64,000 bases of DNA, taken from assembly GCA_020631355.1 (NCBI GenBank), contig JAHDHL010000001.1, positions 297,616 to 361,615 on the forward strand, in the 5' to 3' direction. Shown here piece after piece: positions 62,376 to 64,000 of this stretch; positions within the stretch are counted from its first letter, which is position 1; every line of letters begins with the position of its first letter. The notes beneath the pieces were generated by a model, which was given only the letters and a program-made list of their open reading frames with translations, was not told where the DNA came from and did not search any database. Source of the DNA: Saprospiraceae bacterium. GTDB lineage: Bacteria; Bacteroidota; Bacteroidia; Chitinophagales; Saprospiraceae. Made by a program: the position numbers and the translations under genes.

Positions 62376-62549
62376 AATTTAATTTTTTACTTGATTTAAT
62401 AATTTGATTATCAATGATAAACTAATCCAAAGCATATGGATTATACTTTACACCACATAGATTGTCCTTTCTCGGCGCATTTGTATTCATCGTATTGCAC
62501 GAGCTTAAATAACTAAGCCGAGTAGGACCAAGAATATCTTCGAGGAAAA

Positions 62550-62572
62550 GTGCGGGCTGGTTCAGCCCACAC
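62550..62572 (-). terminator. Terminator after the beta-barrel gene
   Basis: A GC-rich 9-bp stem with one mismatch (62550-62559 with 62563-62572), GTT loop, followed leftward by CTTTTCC. It is 11 nt past the stop of the leftward gene. Confidence 0.75.
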
Positions 62573-62583
62573 CCTAAAAGAGA

Positions 62584-63453
62584 TTAGCGTCGTTTATGGA
62601 ATTTCATTCCTATACTGAGCTTGAAATGATTACCCAGTCTTGGGGATATGTCTTGTCCTAATAAGAACAGTTCGCCTTTATATTGCTTCAAATCCCTCTC
62701 ATAAGCCAGATCAAACGTCCATCTTTTCACGTCCACACCCATCCCAAGTTCGCCTCCTATAGTCAGCGGATTGAATGATTGCCTTGTAGTCGGTATAAGT
62801 TCAGTGAGATTGGTTTTGCCACCAACGCCTTGGGTGACCGTGAGTCCTGAGTACAACCTAAATGGACAGACCCATACTCCAACCTTAGCCGGCACCTTGA
62901 AGCTGTAATACCGCTCCTTGATGTTTTCATCAAACTCCATACTATTCAGGGAACCTCTTAGCTGGTATCTCCTTTCGTGTACCATGAAATCCAGGCCTGT
63001 TTGAAAATAAATCCTGCTCCTAGTATTGTGTCTGAAAAATAATCCCGCACCATATTCCATATTCAATCCATTATGATTCATATTTAATGCATCACTACTA
63101 GAATCATCAATGATTAATCTACTCTTGGACACTGCCATTTCCGAAGTCACTGTCCCAGAAACCCCTTGATCAATATTTATAATTATAGGCTTGATAGGCA
63201 TATCCCCTTCCTGACCTATTGAACGTGCTTGGCAATAAGTAAGGAAAGTATCTTTCTTAATATCTTTTTCATTCTTATTAAGTGTGAGGACAATCTGCGA
63301 GGCAGTAGTTTTATCATCCTTATCTATTAGGGAATAGATTTTTTTCAGAGGGATACTCAATGTATCATTTTGAGTATTGGCACAAATGGTTTCAGCCAAC
63401 ACCCCATTCAAGTGCATGAAGCTAACCACCATCAATAAAATCATCTTTTTCAT
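62584..63453 (-). CDS. Putative outer-membrane beta-barrel protein
   Basis: A 289-residue exported protein, signal MKKMILLMVVSFMHLNGVLA. An N-terminal stretch (about 30-110) is polar. The C-terminal two thirds are amphipathic strands separated by short loops (EYGAGLFFRHNTRSRIYFQT, RYYSFKVPAKVGVWVCPFRL, LTIGGELGMGVDVKRWTFDL), ending in HFKLSIGMKFHKR, as in PorT-like barrels of Bacteroidota. Function unknown. It diverges from the partial gene at the right edge. Confidence 0.75.
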   Translation of the reverse strand: MKKMILLMVVSFMHLNGVLAETICANTQNDTLSIPLKKIYSLIDKDDKTTASQIVLTLNKNEKDIKKDTFLTYCQARSIGQEGDMPIKPIIINIDQGVSGTVTSEMAVSKSRLIIDDSSSDALNMNHNGLNMEYGAGLFFRHNTRSRIYFQTGLDFMVHERRYQLRGSLNSMEFDENIKERYYSFKVPAKVGVWVCPFRLYSGLTVTQGVGGKTNLTELIPTTRQSFNPLTIGGELGMGVDVKRWTFDLAYERDLKQYKGELFLLGQDISPRLGNHFKLSIGMKFHKRR

Positions 63454-63655
63454 TCTCTATGATTTTTTCTAATTTTTCAAATGAGTTAATTCGATTACGA
63501 ATATATGCGGACAAAACCTTTATCTTGAAACACATTTTCGATATATTATGAATAAAAAAACAGAAGTCAATTAATTAATAAAAAACTTAAAATCAAATAC
63601 TTAAATAGTATAAACAAACACTATAGTGAATAAAAAATATCTTATAAAAGCTTGA

Positions 63656-64000
63656 ATGAAAAAATCAAAAACAATTAGAATCCTAAGAAAACTTGACTCA
63701 AAGGAATTAAAGGGACTTCACGATTATATCAGCTCGCCTTTCTTTAATAAGAATAAGAAATGCATCGATTTATTAAATCTCATAATGCCTTATGCGCCTA
63801 CTTTTTCGTCAGACGACTTAGATGATCCTGCTTTCACTTCCAGCATCTATAAAAACAAAGGCTCCATGAAAACCCTAATGAAGATTTTTCTTCGATTAAT
63901 AGAGGGATTTCTGGTACAACAGAAACTAATGAGAAAGGAAGGCCTAAAACAACATTTACTGTTAGAAGAATTAAGGAGAATAGGAGAGGATAAATATTTC
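63656..64000 (+). CDS. Partial hypothetical protein (runs off the window)
   Basis: An open frame of 115 codons from ATG at 63656 to the window end, without a stop. It encodes MKKSKTIRILRKLDSKELKG, then HDYISSPFFNKNKKCIDLLN, and a helical region (SMKTLMKIFLRLIEGFLVQQ). The SPFFN-K pattern near residue 27 occurs in a helical family I associate with Saprospiria-type genomes, of unknown role. Only the N-terminus is visible, so length and domains are unknown. Confidence 0.7.
   Translation, partial: MKKSKTIRILRKLDSKELKGLHDYISSPFFNKNKKCIDLLNLIMPYAPTFSSDDLDDPAFTSSIYKNKGSMKTLMKIFLRLIEGFLVQQKLMRKEGLKQHLLLEELRRIGEDKYF

Noticed and set aside
1-64000. CRISPR array or insertion sequence
   Set aside because: No regularly spaced repeats and no transposase-like frame were found in the window.

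Overview
The window reads as a chromosomal segment of a Bacteroidota bacterium, probably from the Saprospiria/Saprospirales side of the phylum. The lineage call rests on content: GldE beside MutY and Ssb, proteins with C-terminal type IX secretion (T9SS) sorting domains, an Omp28-like lipoprotein, DUF3857-transglutaminase and DUF5723 families, a DUF4834-like micro-protein, a fused 5-oxoprolinase, and promoter -7 elements of the Bacteroidota form TAnnTTTG. I see no rRNA, tRNA, CRISPR array, insertion sequence or prophage.

Positions 1-36000 are mostly ordinary housekeeping and metabolism: alpha/beta hydrolase, purine nucleoside phosphorylase, AlkD-like protein, glutamate dehydrogenase, PhoH, SAM hydrolase, 5-oxoprolinase, a TM2-TPR-SHOCT protein, 3-hydroxyanthranilate dioxygenase, LpxH, ZapA, MutY, Ssb, GldE, HPF, XerC/D, LpxD, YqeY, an RND/MMPL exporter, a 2-hydroxyacid dehydrogenase, hemolysin III, and the rod-shape cluster mreB-mreC-mreD-mrdA. 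Many transcription units end in clear hairpins. Two genes missed by a simple stop-to-stop ORF scan are described: a 47-codon DUF4834-like gene (14373-14516) and a gene running off the right edge (63656-64000).

Positions 36000-52500 hold envelope and accessory functions: Omp28-like lipoprotein, MscS channel, DUF3857-transglutaminase, a tight four-gene lipid-type operon (flavin monooxygenase, fatty acid hydroxylase, acyl-CoA synthetase, SDR), a secreted GH16 glucanase, a fused dipeptide-type ABC ATPase, and a Fur/Zur - His-rich lipoprotein - MerC metal locus with two tandem 7-1-7 palindromes in front of merC.

Positions 52600-59500 are the most unusual part. Leftward from a TAnnTTTG promoter run an ECF-like sigma factor, a single-span anti-sigma-like protein, a T9SS-sorted secreted protein, an envelope-targeted TPR-CHAT (caspase-like) protein with an intact His/Cys pair and a C-terminal membrane anchor, and two cysteine-containing lipoproteins. 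The layout suggests regulated proteolysis of an anti-sigma by a periplasmic CHAT protease; this is inference. Beyond it lie a DUF1456 protein, a large protein with an amidotransferase-like fold and a C-terminal regulatory-like domain, a beta-barrel protein, and the partial gene at the edge.

Start codons were moved inward wherever the longest frame began at TTG far from the family N-terminus. Functions are assigned by recalled family motifs only; no search was run.
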